Shown: one piece after another, positions 9,020 to 19,908 of the stretch | Layout: every line of letters begins with the position of its first letter | Numbering within the stretch: the first letter of the stretch is position 1 | DNA from: Bdellovibrio sp. 22V | GTDB lineage: Bacteria; Bdellovibrionota; Bdellovibrionia; Bdellovibrionales; Bdellovibrionaceae | DNA: 64,000 bases | Assembly: GCF_030169785.1 (NCBI RefSeq) | Contig: NZ_CP125854.1 | Span: 124,001 to 188,000 of the forward strand | Direction of reading: 5' to 3' | The notes under the pieces: generated by a model | What the model was told of the DNA's origin: nothing | Seen by the model: only the letters and a program-made list of their open reading frames with translations | Database searches by the model: none | Position numbers and translations under genes: made by a program

Positions 9020-11075
9020 TGCGCTCTCCCTCCTTAGGTTTCTTCGGACTGAATTTAACCAAGTGCTCAATCAAGCTATTAAATTCGACGGGCTTTGAAA
9101 GATGATCGTCACATCCTGCCTCAATGCTTTTATCGCGCTCTTCGTTCAGCGCGTGCGCCGTCAAGGCGATGATCGGTGTTTTATATCCTTGCTGACGTAA
9201 ACGTTTGGTCGCTTCGTAACCGTCCAATTTCGGCATTTGAATATCCATAAGAACAGCATCAAATTTTCCCGCAAGTGCTTTCGCAACACCTTCGTAGCCG
9301 TCATTGGCGACTTCCACCGTCGCCCCCGCTAAATTCAGGAAGTGCACCATCAGCGCCTGATTGTCGACGACGTCTTCCACAAGAAGAATGCGCATGCCTT
9401 TAAGACGCTCATCTCCTCTTTTCGGAAAATTCTTGGTCTTGCGTTTCACGGCCACAGAAAGATTATCGACAAAGGACGTATCTGAAAGAGCCGGAGCATC
9501 CACCTGAATCAAAAACTCACTGCCTTTGCCTTGTTCGCTTCGCAGTAAGGAGATGTCGCCCCCCATGGCTCGCGCGAGCTGGCGCGACAACGCCAAGCCC
9601 AATCCGGTTCCGCCAAATTTTCTTGTCGTTGAGCTGTCTTCTTGCATGAACGGTTGAAACAGGCGATGCGCGTGCTCCGCAGATACACCGACACCGGTGT
9701 CGATGATTCGAAACTCCATTTTATCCCGTGCCTCCGCGCTTTCCTTAGCGTGCCATGCGACGTTGATCACGACGGAGCCCTTTTGCGTGAATTTTATGGC
9801 ATTGCCTATGAGGTTTAGAAGAATTTGCCGTAGGCGCGTCGGATCGGAAATGATCGTACGCGGGATCTCCGTATCAAGACCGAAACGCAACTCTAATCCC
9901 TTGTCTGCGGCTTGCAGTTGCAGCAAGTTTTTTAAATCATCAAGAAGTGTCGGGACATTCACTTCAACTTTTTCAATTTGCATGTGGCCCGACTCCACCT
10001 TGGAGATATCCAAGATCTCGTCAATGATCTTAAGCAGCTGACTCGCGTTTCTTTGCACTGTATGAATGCACTCGATTCTTTCTTCCGCCGTTTGGTAAGG
10101 ATCCAGCATCAACTCCGTGAATCCTAAAATCGCATTCATCGGAGTACGAATCTCATGGCTCATATTCGCAAGGAAACTTGTTTTTGAAACACTCGCGGCT
10201 TTGGCTTCCTTCTCCGCCTTGATAAGCTTCATTTCGGTGATTTTGCGATCATTAATGTCAGTGCAGGTTCCCAGCCAGCTTGCAACCTGTCCCATCTGAT
10301 TTATTTCTGCAACGGTCTTGACCCAAAACCAGTGGTATTCTCCTTTGGCATTGCGAACTTTAAGTTCCGCCTCAAAAGCACGGCCGTCGGTCATCGAATC
10401 CATCCAGCATTTCAAAAAACTTTTAAGGTCTTCCGAATCTATCGCTGAATGCCATCCGTTACCGGAACTCTGCTCTAAAGAAAGACCAGTATAATCAATC
10501 CATCCCTTATTCACATAATCGAGCATGCCATCATTACGTGCCCGCCATACCATGTGCGGAATCGCATCAGCCAGAGCTCGATATCTTTTAAGACTTTCGT
10601 TTTCCAGTTCCGTCAGGCGTAAGTACCGCTCTCTTCGTTCACTTTCGCGGATTTTCTCGGCTTGATCTTCAAGCTGCCGTGACTTTCGGAATAGCTCCAT
10701 AAAGACACTGACTTTGGCGCGCAAAATCTGTGGCTCAAAAGGTTTGAAAATATAATCGACAGCGCCCGCCTCGTATCCGCGGTAGATATAACGGTCATCT
10801 TTATTGATCGCCGTAACAAAAATAATCGGTGTCAGTCGGTACTTTTCATTTTGACGAATACGAATGGCCGTTTCAAAACCATCCATTTCGGGCATTTGCA
10901 CATCGAGCAGAATCACGCCAAAATCATAGTGACTTAAAAGCTCCAAGGCTTCGCGTCCTGATTGGGCTTTAACGAGATTGATGTCAGGCATATCCAGAAC
11001 GGCCTCAAGAGCAATGAGGCCGTCAATCCTGTCATCAACAATCAGTATGTCTACGGGATTCTGCTTGTTTGGCAT
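9009..11075 (-). CDS. Hybrid sensor kinase, REC-PAS-HisKA-HATPase-REC
   Basis: 688 residues with no membrane segment. Domains in order: receiver (about 8-122, phospho-acceptor Asp58 in ILLDVQMPEMDG), short coiled coil, PAS/PAC (about 165-285), HisKA (about 297-365, His307 in NMSHEIRTPMN), HATPase (about 405-520, with DTGVGV and GGTGLGLALS boxes) and a second receiver (about 560-675, Asp611 in VLMDIQMPKLDG). With an input receiver and an output receiver it is a phosphorelay component, likely fed by the poly-HAMP kinase gene 3 bp upstream. The output partner is unknown; the small winged-helix-like protein encoded next is a candidate. Confidence 0.88.
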   Translation of the reverse strand: MPNKQNPVDILIVDDRIDGLIALEAVLDMPDINLVKAQSGREALELLSHYDFGVILLDVQMPEMDGFETAIRIRQNEKYRLTPIIFVTAINKDDRYIYRGYEAGAVDYIFKPFEPQILRAKVSVFMELFRKSRQLEDQAEKIRESERRERYLRLTELENESLKRYRALADAIPHMVWRARNDGMLDYVNKGWIDYTGLSLEQSSGNGWHSAIDSEDLKSFLKCWMDSMTDGRAFEAELKVRNAKGEYHWFWVKTVAEINQMGQVASWLGTCTDINDRKITEMKLIKAEKEAKAASVSKTSFLANMSHEIRTPMNAILGFTELMLDPYQTAEERIECIHTVQRNASQLLKIIDEILDISKVESGHMQIEKVEVNVPTLLDDLKNLLQLQAADKGLELRFGLDTEIPRTIISDPTRLRQILLNLIGNAIKFTQKGSVVINVAWHAKESAEARDKMEFRIIDTGVGVSAEHAHRLFQPFMQEDSSTTRKFGGTGLGLALSRQLARAMGGDISLLRSEQGKGSEFLIQVDAPALSDTSFVDNLSVAVKRKTKNFPKRGDERLKGMRILLVEDVVDNQALMVHFLNLAGATVEVANDGYEGVAKALAGKFDAVLMDIQMPKLDGYEATKRLRQQGYKTPIIALTAHALNEERDKSIEAGCDDHLSKPVEFNSLIEHLVKFSPKKPKEGERSAE

Positions 11076-11078
11076 GGA

Positions 11079-14000
11079 TTACTCGGTTTGAGAAGGGCCA
11101 TTCTTTTTAGGAAGCCACGAATACATCACTGCCAGCAAATACGTTTCGTCGACAGGTTTGGTGACGTAATCAGATGCTCCCGCTTCAAGACACTTTTCTC
11201 GGTCTCCTTTCATCGCCTTTGCCGTTAATGAAATAATAGGCAGATGCTGGAACTCAGGAAGTTTGCGAATTTCCCGTGTAGCTTCAATACCATCCATTTC
11301 CGGCATCATCGTATCCATTAACACCAGATCTGTATCCGGATTTTCCTGAAGCACACGAATGCCTTGTTTGCCATTCTCTGCATAAATCACATTCATGCCG
11401 CGCATTTTTAACACGCTCGAGAGTGCAAATACGTTTCTGACATCATCATCAACGATCAAAATTTTTCTGCCGGTAAAATCGGCGTCAAGCGGAAGAGGTG
11501 CCGCTTCTGGCGTTTCTTCCACTTGCGGACCGATCGTTGAGGCATCAGGGCCCGTGTATTTTTGCGGCAAGTAAAGAGTGAAACTGCTGCCGACACCCGG
11601 CTGACTTTGCACTTCGATCACGCCACCCAAGAGACGTGCGATCTCGCGGCTGATCGTAAGACCCAAACCAGTACCGCCATATTTTCTGCTGGTCGTGCCG
11701 TCAGCTTGTTGGAAGGCTTCGAAGATCAGTTTTTGTTTTTCGAGAGGAATACCGATCCCTGTATCGCTGACTCGGAAGATGACATCCATCTTTTCTTTAT
11801 CAACAATGCCCTCTTTCACACGATCATCCAAAAGCATTTCCAGTTTCACATGGCCTTTTTCAGTGAACTTAAAGGCGTTAGAAAGAAGGTTTTTAAGGAT
11901 TTGATGCAAGCGGTTTTCATCGGTAAAAATCGCCGGCGGTAAATCTGTGCTTGTCTCTATAACAAACTCCAGCCCCTTGTGTTCAGCAACAGGACGGAAT
12001 GTCTGTTCAATGTATTCTTTAACCTCGTTCGTAGAGACCGCCTTCGGTGTGACCGGCATTTTGCCTGCTTCGACTTTCGAAAGATCCAGGATCTCGTTGA
12101 TCAAGGCCAACAAATCTTGTCCTGCCGAATGCACAGTACTCGCGAACTTCACCTGCTCGTTACTGAGGTTTTTATCGCGGTTTTCCGCAAGTGTTTTGGA
12201 AAGAATTAACAAGCTATTAAGAGGCGTGCGCAATTCATGCGACATATTCGCCAAGAATTCCGATTTATACTTGGAGATAAGCGACAATTGTTCCGCTTTT
12301 TCTTCCAAAGAACGGCTGGCCAATTCGACCTCTTGATTTTTAACCTCAAGAAGTTTGGCTTTTTCTTCAAGCTCTTTTGCTTGCGCTTCAAGCTCGGCAT
12401 TAGAACGTTTCAGCTCTTGCAGAAGTTCTTCTGTACGCATGCTTGAAGAAATCATATTCAAGATAACGCCCACGCTATCCATCAACTGATCCAGGAAGTT
12501 GATATAGTTCTGCGAGAACGGCTGAACAGACGCCAGCTCGATGACCGCCTTAAGCTCACCCTCGAATAGAACCGGCAAAACGATAATATTGCGCGGTTTT
12601 TCGTCGACGATGCTTGAGCTGATCATAATCGAATCATCTTCCAGAGGTGTTGTCAGAAGAATGCGTTTCTTTTCGAAGGCGCACTGACCAACCAAACCTT
12701 CTTTCATTTTAAATTTATTATTCAGGCGTTTTCTTTCCGAATATGCGTAACTCGCGATCAGATTTAAAGACGGCTCGTTGTTCTCGCTCTCTAACATGAA
12801 GAAAGTTCCCTGGCGCGCGTCTACGAGAGGAGTCAGCTCTGACATAATAAGCTGAGCTACAGAGGTGATACTTCTTTGACCTTGCATCATGCCCGAGAAT
12901 TTCGCCAAGTTCGTTTTCAACCAGTCCTGTTCGTTATTCTTCTGTGTGGTCTCTTTCAAATTCGAGATCATTTGGTTGATATTTTCAGAAAGAGCTGCGA
13001 CCTCGCCTTCCGCTTCAACGGTGATGGAACGAGTAAGATCCCCTTTGGTTACCGCCGTTGATACTTCCGCGATCGCACGTACCTGTGCGGTTAAGTTTCC
13101 GGCAAGCTGATTCACGTTGTCGGTCAAGTCTTTCCATGTACCGGCTGCTCCCGGTACGCTGGCTTGGCCGCCCAGTTTACCTTCAATACCCACCTCACGT
13201 GCCACCGTCGTTACCTGATCGGCGAATGTGCGCAGAGTATCCGTCATTGAGTTGATTGTTTCAGCGAGGGCCGCGACCTCCCCTTTCGCTTCAAGGACGA
13301 ACTTCTGATTCAAATCCCCGTTTGCGACGGCCGTTACGACTTTCACGATACCACGCACTTGTTTCGTCAAGTTCGATGCCATGAAGTTTACGTTGTCGGT
13401 CAAATCTTTCCATGTACCAGCAACGCCAGGTACGTGGGCTTGTGCTCCCAGTTTACCCTCGATACCCACTTCACGCGCGACGGTTGTTACCTGATCGGCG
13501 AATGTACGAAGTGTATCCGTCATTGAGTTGATCGTTTCCGCCAGGGCTGCGACCTCCCCTTTGGCTTCAAGAACGAATTTCTGGTTCAAGTCTCCGTTCG
13601 CAACCGCGGTAACGACTTTTACGATACCACGCACTTGCATGGTCAGATTCGAGGCCATGATATTTACGTTGTCGGTCAGATCCTTCCACGTACCGGAAAC
13701 ACCGCGCACTTCCGCTTGTCCTCCCAGACGTCCTTCCGTACCCACCTCTTTCGCAACACGGGTTACCTCGGCCGCGAACGAGTTCAGCTGATCCACCATC
13801 GTATTGATTGTATTTTTAAGTTCTAAGATCTCACCCTTTGCATCCACGGTGATTTTTTGTGATAAGTCTCCGTTTGCAACCGCGGTTGTTACCTTCGCAA
13901 TGTTACGAACCTGGGCTGTCAAATTGGCGGCAAGACCGTTCACGTTGTCAGTCAAATCTTTCCACGTCCCAGAGACACCTTTTACGTCGGCCTGACCGCC

Positions 14001-16607
14001 GAGTTTACCTTCCGTACCCACCTCTTTCGCCACACGAGTCACCTCGGCCGCGAACGAGTTCAGCTGATCCACCATCACGTTGATGGTATTTTTGAGTTCC
14101 AAGATCTCGCCTTTGGCATCAACGGTAATTTTTTGCGACAAGTCGCCTTTCGCCACCGCCGTTGTTACTTTCGCGATGTTACGAACCTGCGCTGTTAGAT
14201 TTCCAGCAAGACCATTCACGTTATCTGTCAAATCTTTCCACGTACCAGAGACACCTTTAACTTCGGCTTGTCCTCCGAGTTTTCCTTCGGTACCCACGTC
14301 TTTCGCCACACGAGTCACCTCGGCGGCGAACGAGTTCAGCTGATCCACCATCACGTTGATCGTATTCTTCAATTCGAAGATTTCGCCTTTGGCATCAACA
14401 GTAATTTTTTGTGACAAGTCTCCATTCGCAACCGCTGTTGTTACTTTCGCGATGTTACGAACCTGCGCCGTTAGATTTCCTGCAAGACCGTTTACGTTGT
14501 CAGTCAAATCTTTCCAGGTGCCGGAAACCCCTTTTACCTCGGCTTGACCGCCCAGACGTCCCTCAGTACCCACCTCTTTCGCCACACGAGTCACCTCGGC
14601 AGCAAACGATGACAACTGATCCACCATCACGTTGATGGTGTTTTTAAGCTCCAAGATTTCACCTCGGGCATCGACGGTGATCTTCTGTGACAAATCCCCT
14701 TTCGCAACCGCAGTTGTTACCTTTGCGATGTTACGAACCTGGTCTGTTAAGTTTCCAGCCAAACTATTTACGTTATCAGTCAGATCCTTCCACGTACCGG
14801 AAACACCGCGCACTTCCGCTTGTCCGCCCAGTTTCCCTTCGGTACCCACCTCTTTCGCGACACGAGTCACCTCGGCCGCGAATGAGTTCAACTGATCCAC
14901 CATCGTATTGATTGTATTTTTTAGTTCTAAGATTTCGCCTTTGGCGTCGACGGTGATTTTTTGCGACAAGTCCCCTGTCGCAACGGCCGTCGTTACTTTC
15001 GCGATATTACGCACCTGTGCCGTCAGATTTCCCGCAAGACCATTTACGTTGTCGGTCAAATCCTTCCACGTACCCGACACACCTTTTACGTCGGCCTGAC
15101 CGCCCAGTTTACCTTCTGTACCCACCTCTTTCGCCACACGAGTCACCTCGGCCGCGAAGGAACGAAGTGTATCCACCATCGTATTGATGGTGTCTTTCAG
15201 TTCTTGAATTTCACCTTTCGCATCAACGGTGATTTTTTGTGATAAGTCCCCGTTCGCAACGGCGGTCGTCACTTTCGCGATGTTACGTACCTGCGCTGTC
15301 AGATTGTTCGCAAGACCATTCACATTGTCGGTCAAATCTTTCCATGTACCCGACACACCTTTTACGTCAGCCTGACCACCCAAACGACCTTCGGTACCTA
15401 CGTCTTTCGCGACACGAGTCACCTCGGCGGCGAACGAGTTCAGCTGATCCACCATCACGTTGATGGTGTTCTTAAGTTCAAGGATCTCACCTCGCGCATC
15501 AACGGTGATTTTTTGTGACAAGTCTCCGTTCGCAACCGCGGTTGTTACTTTCGCGATGTTACGGACCTGCGCTGTCAAATTGTTTGCAAGACCATTTACG
15601 TTGTCGGTCAGATCTTTCCAAGTACCAGAGACACCTTTTACGTCAGCCTGACCGCCCAGTCGTCCTTCGGTACCCACCTCTTTCGCGACACGAGTTACTT
15701 CGGCTGCGAACGACGACAACTGATCCACCATCACGTTGATGGTATTCTTAAGTTCAAAGATTTCCCCTTTGGCATCGACGGTGATTTTTTGCGACAAGTC
15801 GCCTTTCGCAACCGCAGTTGTTACTTTCGCGATGTTACGCACCTGATCCGTTAAGTTTCCCGCGAGACCGTTTACGTTATCGGTAAGATCGCGCCAAATT
15901 CCCGAAGCTCCGCGCACGTCAGCTTGTCCGCCCAGTTTTCCTTCAGTACCTACCTCTTTCGCGACACGAGTTACCTCGGAAGCAAATGAGTTGAGCTGAT
16001 CCACCATGGCATTCACCGTCGTACCGATGCGCAGGAATTCCCCTTTCACCATACGACCGTCAATTTCCATCGTCATTTTCTGTGAAAGGTCCCCTTTCGC
16101 CACCGACGTGATGACACGTGCGACTTCTTGAGTCGGCTGAACCAGATCGCCGATAAGAAGATTGACGGAATCGACACTCGTGGACCAAGCGCCACGAACG
16201 GTTCCCATATTCACGCGTTCATTCATGCGACCTTCTTGACCGACGGTACTACGAACGCGCACAAATTCATTAGCCATGTTTTCATTGAGTTCGATAATGT
16301 CATTCAGAACTTCGCCGATTTCAGAGATGATTCCTTCTTCACCAACCGGCATACGCGTCGAAAACTCCCCACGGCGCACGGCTTTGACCGTGAAAAGAAG
16401 TTGGCGAAGTTGTTCTTTGGTTTGGGAGTCGAACGTGATTTCAAAGCCATTACCATTGCCAAGATCGGCTGCCATGTGATTGCGCTGTTTTTTGAGAGCG
16501 CGTTTTCTTCTCTCTTGTTCCGGATCGTCCTTCGAAGTCCGCAGATTTTTTGCATTCTTTTTCAAAGACCTATTCTTTAATTCAACAGTCGTGTCCAACT
16601 TCGCCAC
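11079..16607 (-). CDS. Poly-HAMP hybrid histidine kinase (about 25 HAMP units, GAF, kinase, REC)
   Basis: 1842 residues from a GTG at 16607 after GGGAGG. No signal peptide or membrane helix is seen, so it is cytoplasmic. A HAMP array spans about residues 76-1235: a divergent first unit, a 97-residue second unit, ten 92-residue units that are nearly identical in protein, and a final half unit. Each unit has a GDLSQKITV-type HAMP and a second, linker-like HAMP (EVGTEG.LGGQA...WKDLTDNVN). Then follow GAF (about 1265-1390), coiled coil, HisKA (His1457 in [10 protein letters not shown]), HATPase and receiver (Asp1765 in [11 protein letters not shown]). The layout resembles fungal group III (Nik1/Os-1) osmosensing kinases but with far more repeats. 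Confidence 0.9.
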   Translation of the reverse strand: MAKLDTTVELKNRSLKKNAKNLRTSKDDPEQERRKRALKKQRNHMAADLGNGNGFEITFDSQTKEQLRQLLFTVKAVRRGEFSTRMPVGEEGIISEIGEVLNDIIELNENMANEFVRVRSTVGQEGRMNERVNMGTVRGAWSTSVDSVNLLIGDLVQPTQEVARVITSVAKGDLSQKMTMEIDGRMVKGEFLRIGTTVNAMVDQLNSFASEVTRVAKEVGTEGKLGGQADVRGASGIWRDLTDNVNGLAGNLTDQVRNIAKVTTAVAKGDLSQKITVDAKGEIFELKNTINVMVDQLSSFAAEVTRVAKEVGTEGRLGGQADVKGVSGTWKDLTDNVNGLANNLTAQVRNIAKVTTAVANGDLSQKITVDARGEILELKNTINVMVDQLNSFAAEVTRVAKDVGTEGRLGGQADVKGVSGTWKDLTDNVNGLANNLTAQVRNIAKVTTAVANGDLSQKITVDAKGEIQELKDTINTMVDTLRSFAAEVTRVAKEVGTEGKLGGQADVKGVSGTWKDLTDNVNGLAGNLTAQVRNIAKVTTAVATGDLSQKITVDAKGEILELKNTINTMVDQLNSFAAEVTRVAKEVGTEGKLGGQAEVRGVSGTWKDLTDNVNSLAGNLTDQVRNIAKVTTAVAKGDLSQKITVDARGEILELKNTINVMVDQLSSFAAEVTRVAKEVGTEGRLGGQAEVKGVSGTWKDLTDNVNGLAGNLTAQVRNIAKVTTAVANGDLSQKITVDAKGEIFELKNTINVMVDQLNSFAAEVTRVAKDVGTEGKLGGQAEVKGVSGTWKDLTDNVNGLAGNLTAQVRNIAKVTTAVAKGDLSQKITVDAKGEILELKNTINVMVDQLNSFAAEVTRVAKEVGTEGKLGGQADVKGVSGTWKDLTDNVNGLAANLTAQVRNIAKVTTAVANGDLSQKITVDAKGEILELKNTINTMVDQLNSFAAEVTRVAKEVGTEGRLGGQAEVRGVSGTWKDLTDNVNIMASNLTMQVRGIVKVVTAVANGDLNQKFVLEAKGEVAALAETINSMTDTLRTFADQVTTVAREVGIEGKLGAQAHVPGVAGTWKDLTDNVNFMASNLTKQVRGIVKVVTAVANGDLNQKFVLEAKGEVAALAETINSMTDTLRTFADQVTTVAREVGIEGKLGGQASVPGAAGTWKDLTDNVNQLAGNLTAQVRAIAEVSTAVTKGDLTRSITVEAEGEVAALSENINQMISNLKETTQKNNEQDWLKTNLAKFSGMMQGQRSITSVAQLIMSELTPLVDARQGTFFMLESENNEPSLNLIASYAYSERKRLNNKFKMKEGLVGQCAFEKKRILLTTPLEDDSIMISSSIVDEKPRNIIVLPVLFEGELKAVIELASVQPFSQNYINFLDQLMDSVGVILNMISSSMRTEELLQELKRSNAELEAQAKELEEKAKLLEVKNQEVELASRSLEEKAEQLSLISKYKSEFLANMSHELRTPLNSLLILSKTLAENRDKNLSNEQVKFASTVHSAGQDLLALINEILDLSKVEAGKMPVTPKAVSTNEVKEYIEQTFRPVAEHKGLEFVIETSTDLPPAIFTDENRLHQILKNLLSNAFKFTEKGHVKLEMLLDDRVKEGIVDKEKMDVIFRVSDTGIGIPLEKQKLIFEAFQQADGTTSRKYGGTGLGLTISREIARLLGGVIEVQSQPGVGSSFTLYLPQKYTGPDASTIGPQVEETPEAAPLPLDADFTGRKILIVDDDVRNVFALSSVLKMRGMNVIYAENGKQGIRVLQENPDTDLVLMDTMMPEMDGIEATREIRKLPEFQHLPIISLTAKAMKGDREKCLEAGASDYVTKPVDETYLLAVMYSWLPKKNGPSQTE
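13000..16110 (-). repeat. 276-bp tandem HAMP-coding repeats
   Basis: Eleven consecutive units plus a terminal half unit. The standard period is 276 bp (92 residues); the first of them is 15 bp longer. Protein identity between the central units is very high, while many third positions differ. That indicates selection on the protein rather than a very recent duplication, perhaps with gene conversion. The last three units (about 13000-13640) have diverged as a separate subgroup ([18 protein letters not shown]). Confidence 0.9.
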
Positions 16608-16783
16608 AAAGATTTCCTCCCGTTACAGAGCCAAACCCACATAACATTGTCGCAATCTTAGTAAACACAAAAAGTAGATCTATTACCGCGTTTTAATTTT
16701 ACCGGCCCTTTTGGTAAATTACAGACTTCTCATTTGAAACTCTCGCCAAAACATATAGACGTGATAAGCTCGCCCCATTTCTT

Positions 16784-17464
16784 TCATAAAGAAGCCTCTT
16801 TTGTTTTCTCTAGGGGCAAGTGCTGCAGGAACCAACCGACTGCGTGATGTGTGACTTGCTCTAACGTCCCACTTTCTTCAAAAAGATGAGTCGCACCCGA
16901 GACAACGATCAATTGCTTTTCACATTTCATCTGCGCCAGAGCTTTTTTATTTAAAGTCATCACCTCGGGATCATTTCCCCCGACAATCAACAATGTCGGT
17001 GCTTTGACTTTTTTTAAGTTCGGCTCTGCCAAATCCGGACGACCGCCTCGGGAAACCACCGCGAAAATAGTTCTGTCGTGAGCAGCTGCTGTAAGGGCCG
17101 CGGCCGCTCCCGTGCTTGCACCGAAGTAGGCGACCGGCAGATTCTTTGTTTTAGCTTGGGTTGAAAGATATTTTTTAGCGGCCTGCAAACGCTCCGCAAG
17201 AAGTTCGACATCAAAGACTTTGTTGCGATCGTTGGATTCTTCTTCTGTGAGCAAATCCATCAGAAGAGTTCCCAGGCCTCTTTTTTGTAAGACGTGCGCA
17301 ACAAAGTTATTTCGTGAACTCCACCGACTGCTTCCGCTTCCGTGAGCAAAAATCACGATAGACGTTACCCACTCCGGTAAACCCAGAATTCCTTTCAGAC
17401 GAAGGTCTCCACTTGGAATTTCAATTTCTTTTTCAATATCCGTTAAATCATGATGGGAAACCAT
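16784..17464 (-). CDS. Alpha/beta hydrolase of the dienelactone hydrolase type
   Basis: 226 residues. The ATG at 17464 follows CGAGGTATCT; a GTG 18 bp upstream is less well placed. The fold is supported by FAHGSGSS (39-46), a nucleophile elbow GASTG (Ser117), an acid in GGNDPEV (Asp165) and a His in GATHLFEE (His193). Soluble, with no signal peptide. Proteins like this are found alone or fused to a phosphoribosyltransferase domain; here it is alone. The substrate cannot be predicted. Confidence 0.8.
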   Translation of the reverse strand: MVSHHDLTDIEKEIEIPSGDLRLKGILGLPEWVTSIVIFAHGSGSSRWSSRNNFVAHVLQKRGLGTLLMDLLTEEESNDRNKVFDVELLAERLQAAKKYLSTQAKTKNLPVAYFGASTGAAAALTAAAHDRTIFAVVSRGGRPDLAEPNLKKVKAPTLLIVGGNDPEVMTLNKKALAQMKCEKQLIVVSGATHLFEESGTLEQVTHHAVGWFLQHLPLEKTKEASL

Positions 17465-17560
17465 AGATACCTCGGCCTCCACTCTATATTAAGGTAGAGG
17501 CATTTGTTCTATGGAATATCAGATCTTTGTTGAATTAAAGACTCTGTCTGTTGACAGGGT

Positions 17561-18973
17561 TTATGACATCTTTTGCAGGATAACTTCGAACTCAGTGCCA
17601 CGCCCGTCCTTCACGGGACTGCGAACGGAAACCTTTCCGTCATGCGCTTCGACGACCGCTTTGACAAACGTCAACCCTAAACCCATTCCGTATTCAGACC
17701 GGCTCTTATCACTGCGATAAAGTTTCTGCCATATCATCGCGTGCTCATCCGGCGAAATTCCCGGCCCCGAATCGGTGACCTTCAAAATAACATTTTCAGT
17801 CTGATTGATGGTCTCGATTGTCACTTCGCCGCCGGAAGGAGTGTACTTGTGGGCGTTATCCAAAAGATTGGCGATAACACGACTGATAAGTCTTGCATCC
17901 ACCATCGCCCAATCATGGGTATCCAGCTTCTGCACGACCCGAATTTCTTTTTCTTCAAAAGCCATTTCGTACAAGCTCATAATCTCGCGCACAAGATCGC
18001 TGATGTATTTCTTCTCAAGCTTCAGCTTTTTACTGCGATTTTCAGCTTCGGTGATATCCGTAAGAACCTGCAGGAAATTAAGAATCTTATCGGAGTTTTC
18101 AAAACAACTTTGCAAAGCTTCGCGATAGGAATCCACATCCCCTTCGCTGGTCAATGCGATCTCCGCCCGACCGCGAAGTCTGGTCACCGGCGTACGAATA
18201 TCATGCGCCAAGTGATCGAAGGCCTCTTTCAGACCGTTTACCAAACCTTCGATTTTATCTAGCATCTTATTACAAAGAATTTTGAGTTCTTCCAGCTCGT
18301 CTTCGCTTCCACCCACGGGCACGCGAGTCGACAGTGATCCGCTTTCGATTTTTTTCATGGAGGTGATCAGCTCACGCACAGGACTGAGTGTTCTGTTGGA
18401 AAGAAATAGACCGCCCAAGAAACCGATCAAAGCGACCGGCAGAAGAAGCCACCAGAAAATTTTCTGCAAATTGCGCAATTGAGTTGCAAGGCCTTCCGTG
18501 CTTTTTGCGACGATAAGACGATTCCCATCTTTCAAAACACGACCCAAAATAAGGATCGTGTCATTGCCATGCACCTCGGGCATCTTCATTTCAAAGATTT
18601 GAGTTTTTTGCGACAAGGCATCCCGGCGAAGCGCTTCTGCATCCACTTTGAAATTCGGAAAAGGTTCGTGAGTGAAAAGCACTTCTCCCCGCGGAGAAAC
18701 GATGGTCACTAACAAAGAGGCGTCCCGGTCATAGTTAGGGACATACATAAAATATTCGTTGAAGTCCTTCAGACCGCGAATTTCTATGCGATTACGATAT
18801 TCCTCGAGCTTGGCATCAAGAACGACCCGTTCCTGATCATTCAGGGCATGGCTGATTTGAAAGTAGAGGAAACTAAAAATGACTGTTGAACTGAGAATCA
18901 GCACTAAAGAGTACGCGAGCGTTAATTTAGTGCTGATCCGGAAGAGCGTCGGCTTAAGACGACTTAAGAACAT
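17561..18973 (-). CDS. Two-component sensor histidine kinase (CusS/QseC-like)
   Basis: 470 residues. Membrane segments at about 18-41 and 172-192 flank a periplasmic sensor domain of about 130 residues. Then come HAMP (about 193-245), HisKA (His257 in HLAHDIRTP) and HATPase with DNAHKYTP, DSGPGI and MGLGLTFV boxes. The HDIRTP form of the H-box is usual in the OmpR-partner kinase family. It starts 20 bp inside the 3' end of the response regulator gene, so the two are a co-translated pair. The signal is unknown. Confidence 0.9.
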   Translation of the reverse strand: MFLSRLKPTLFRISTKLTLAYSLVLILSSTVIFSFLYFQISHALNDQERVVLDAKLEEYRNRIEIRGLKDFNEYFMYVPNYDRDASLLVTIVSPRGEVLFTHEPFPNFKVDAEALRRDALSQKTQIFEMKMPEVHGNDTILILGRVLKDGNRLIVAKSTEGLATQLRNLQKIFWWLLLPVALIGFLGGLFLSNRTLSPVRELITSMKKIESGSLSTRVPVGGSEDELEELKILCNKMLDKIEGLVNGLKEAFDHLAHDIRTPVTRLRGRAEIALTSEGDVDSYREALQSCFENSDKILNFLQVLTDITEAENRSKKLKLEKKYISDLVREIMSLYEMAFEEKEIRVVQKLDTHDWAMVDARLISRVIANLLDNAHKYTPSGGEVTIETINQTENVILKVTDSGPGISPDEHAMIWQKLYRSDKSRSEYGMGLGLTFVKAVVEAHDGKVSVRSPVKDGRGTEFEVILQKMS

Positions 18974-19628
18974 ATCCTACACCTCTAACCGTATAAATGA
19001 GGCGTGTAGGGAAATCTTTTTCTAGCTTGTTTCGTAAACGACATACTAATACGTCTACCACATTCGTTTGCGGATCGAAATCATAATTCCAAACTTCTTT
19101 AAGGATAGTCTGTTTACCGATGATTTTATTCGGATTGGACATGAATAGATCCAAAAGCACGAATTCTCTTTCTTGAAGATCAAGTTTACGGCCGGCACGG
19201 ATCACTTCACGATTTAAGCGGTTCAATTTCAAATCTTGGAAAACCAATTGAGTTACTTCCGAAGCTTTTTGAGCACGCTTCAAAAGGTTTTTCACGCGGA
19301 TTTGCAATTCAGCCATTGCAAATGGTTTCGTCAAATAGTCATCTCCACCCATGCTGAGACCTTTTAAGCGGTCATCAAGCTCACGAAGGGCACTCAAGAT
19401 TAAAATCGGGGTATTGATTTCTTTCTCACGAAGAGACTTTGCGAACGTGTAACCGTCCATCTCTGGAAGCATTAGATCTAGAACGATGATGTCGTAATGA
19501 TTAGTCAGTGCTCTTTCATAAGCGCGTCTGCCGTTAGATTCAACTTCGACGTCGCCTTGAAGTTCCCCTAGTCCTTGCTTCACGATTGTTGCAATTTCGT
19601 TATCGTCTTCAACTACCAAGCATCTCAT
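18954..19628 (-). CDS. OmpR-family response regulator (CusR-like)
   Basis: 224 residues. Receiver domain (1-115) with acidic pocket EDD, Asp51 in IVLDLMLPEMDG and Lys in DYLTKPF. The C-terminal winged-helix DNA-binding domain (about 128-222) ends with the typical TVRGVGYVLK. The ATG follows AAGGTGACTCCAA. It pairs with the sensor kinase that overlaps its end. The target genes are not evident. Confidence 0.93.
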   Translation of the reverse strand: MRCLVVEDDNEIATIVKQGLGELQGDVEVESNGRRAYERALTNHYDIIVLDLMLPEMDGYTFAKSLREKEINTPILILSALRELDDRLKGLSMGGDDYLTKPFAMAELQIRVKNLLKRAQKASEVTQLVFQDLKLNRLNREVIRAGRKLDLQEREFVLLDLFMSNPNKIIGKQTILKEVWNYDFDPQTNVVDVLVCRLRNKLEKDFPTRLIYTVRGVGYVLKSS

Positions 19629-19833
19629 TTGGAGTCACCTTTGCTAAACAAGTGTTATTTGTGGGGCTAGGATATATCAGATTTGTTCTTAAACAAAAGG
19701 AGCAAATGTCGTAATTATTCCTAAATACCTTATTATTACACACTTTTAATCGACACTGGGAATGAGATTGCAGAGTTAAAATATTCTCGCTCTGAAACGG
19801 ACTTGCCAAATTTAGATTCAATAAAAATCGCTA

Positions 19834-19866
19834 AAAAAAGAACAGGCCCGGGGTCAGCGGGCCTGT
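19834..19866 (-). terminator. Rho-independent terminator after flgE
   Basis: Perfect 9-bp stem (ACAGGCCCG at 19842-19850, CGGGCCTGT at 19858-19866) with a 7-nt loop. On the minus strand it is followed by TTCTTTTTTTAG. It ends the flagellar operon about 40 bp after the flgE stop. Confidence 0.88.
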
Positions 19867-19908
19867 CGACATGGTCATGGATTTACAATTTAGCTGGTAC
19901 TAGAGATA

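Noticed and set aside
13000-16110. Array of plus-strand frames of 63 to 93 residues at 276-bp spacing
   Set aside because: They are antisense shadows of the HAMP repeats and follow the 276-bp period exactly.
17528-17560. Small hairpin CTGTC/GACAG after the sensor kinase gene as terminator
   Set aside because: The stem has only five perfect pairs and is followed by a weak T-run, so I do not list it.
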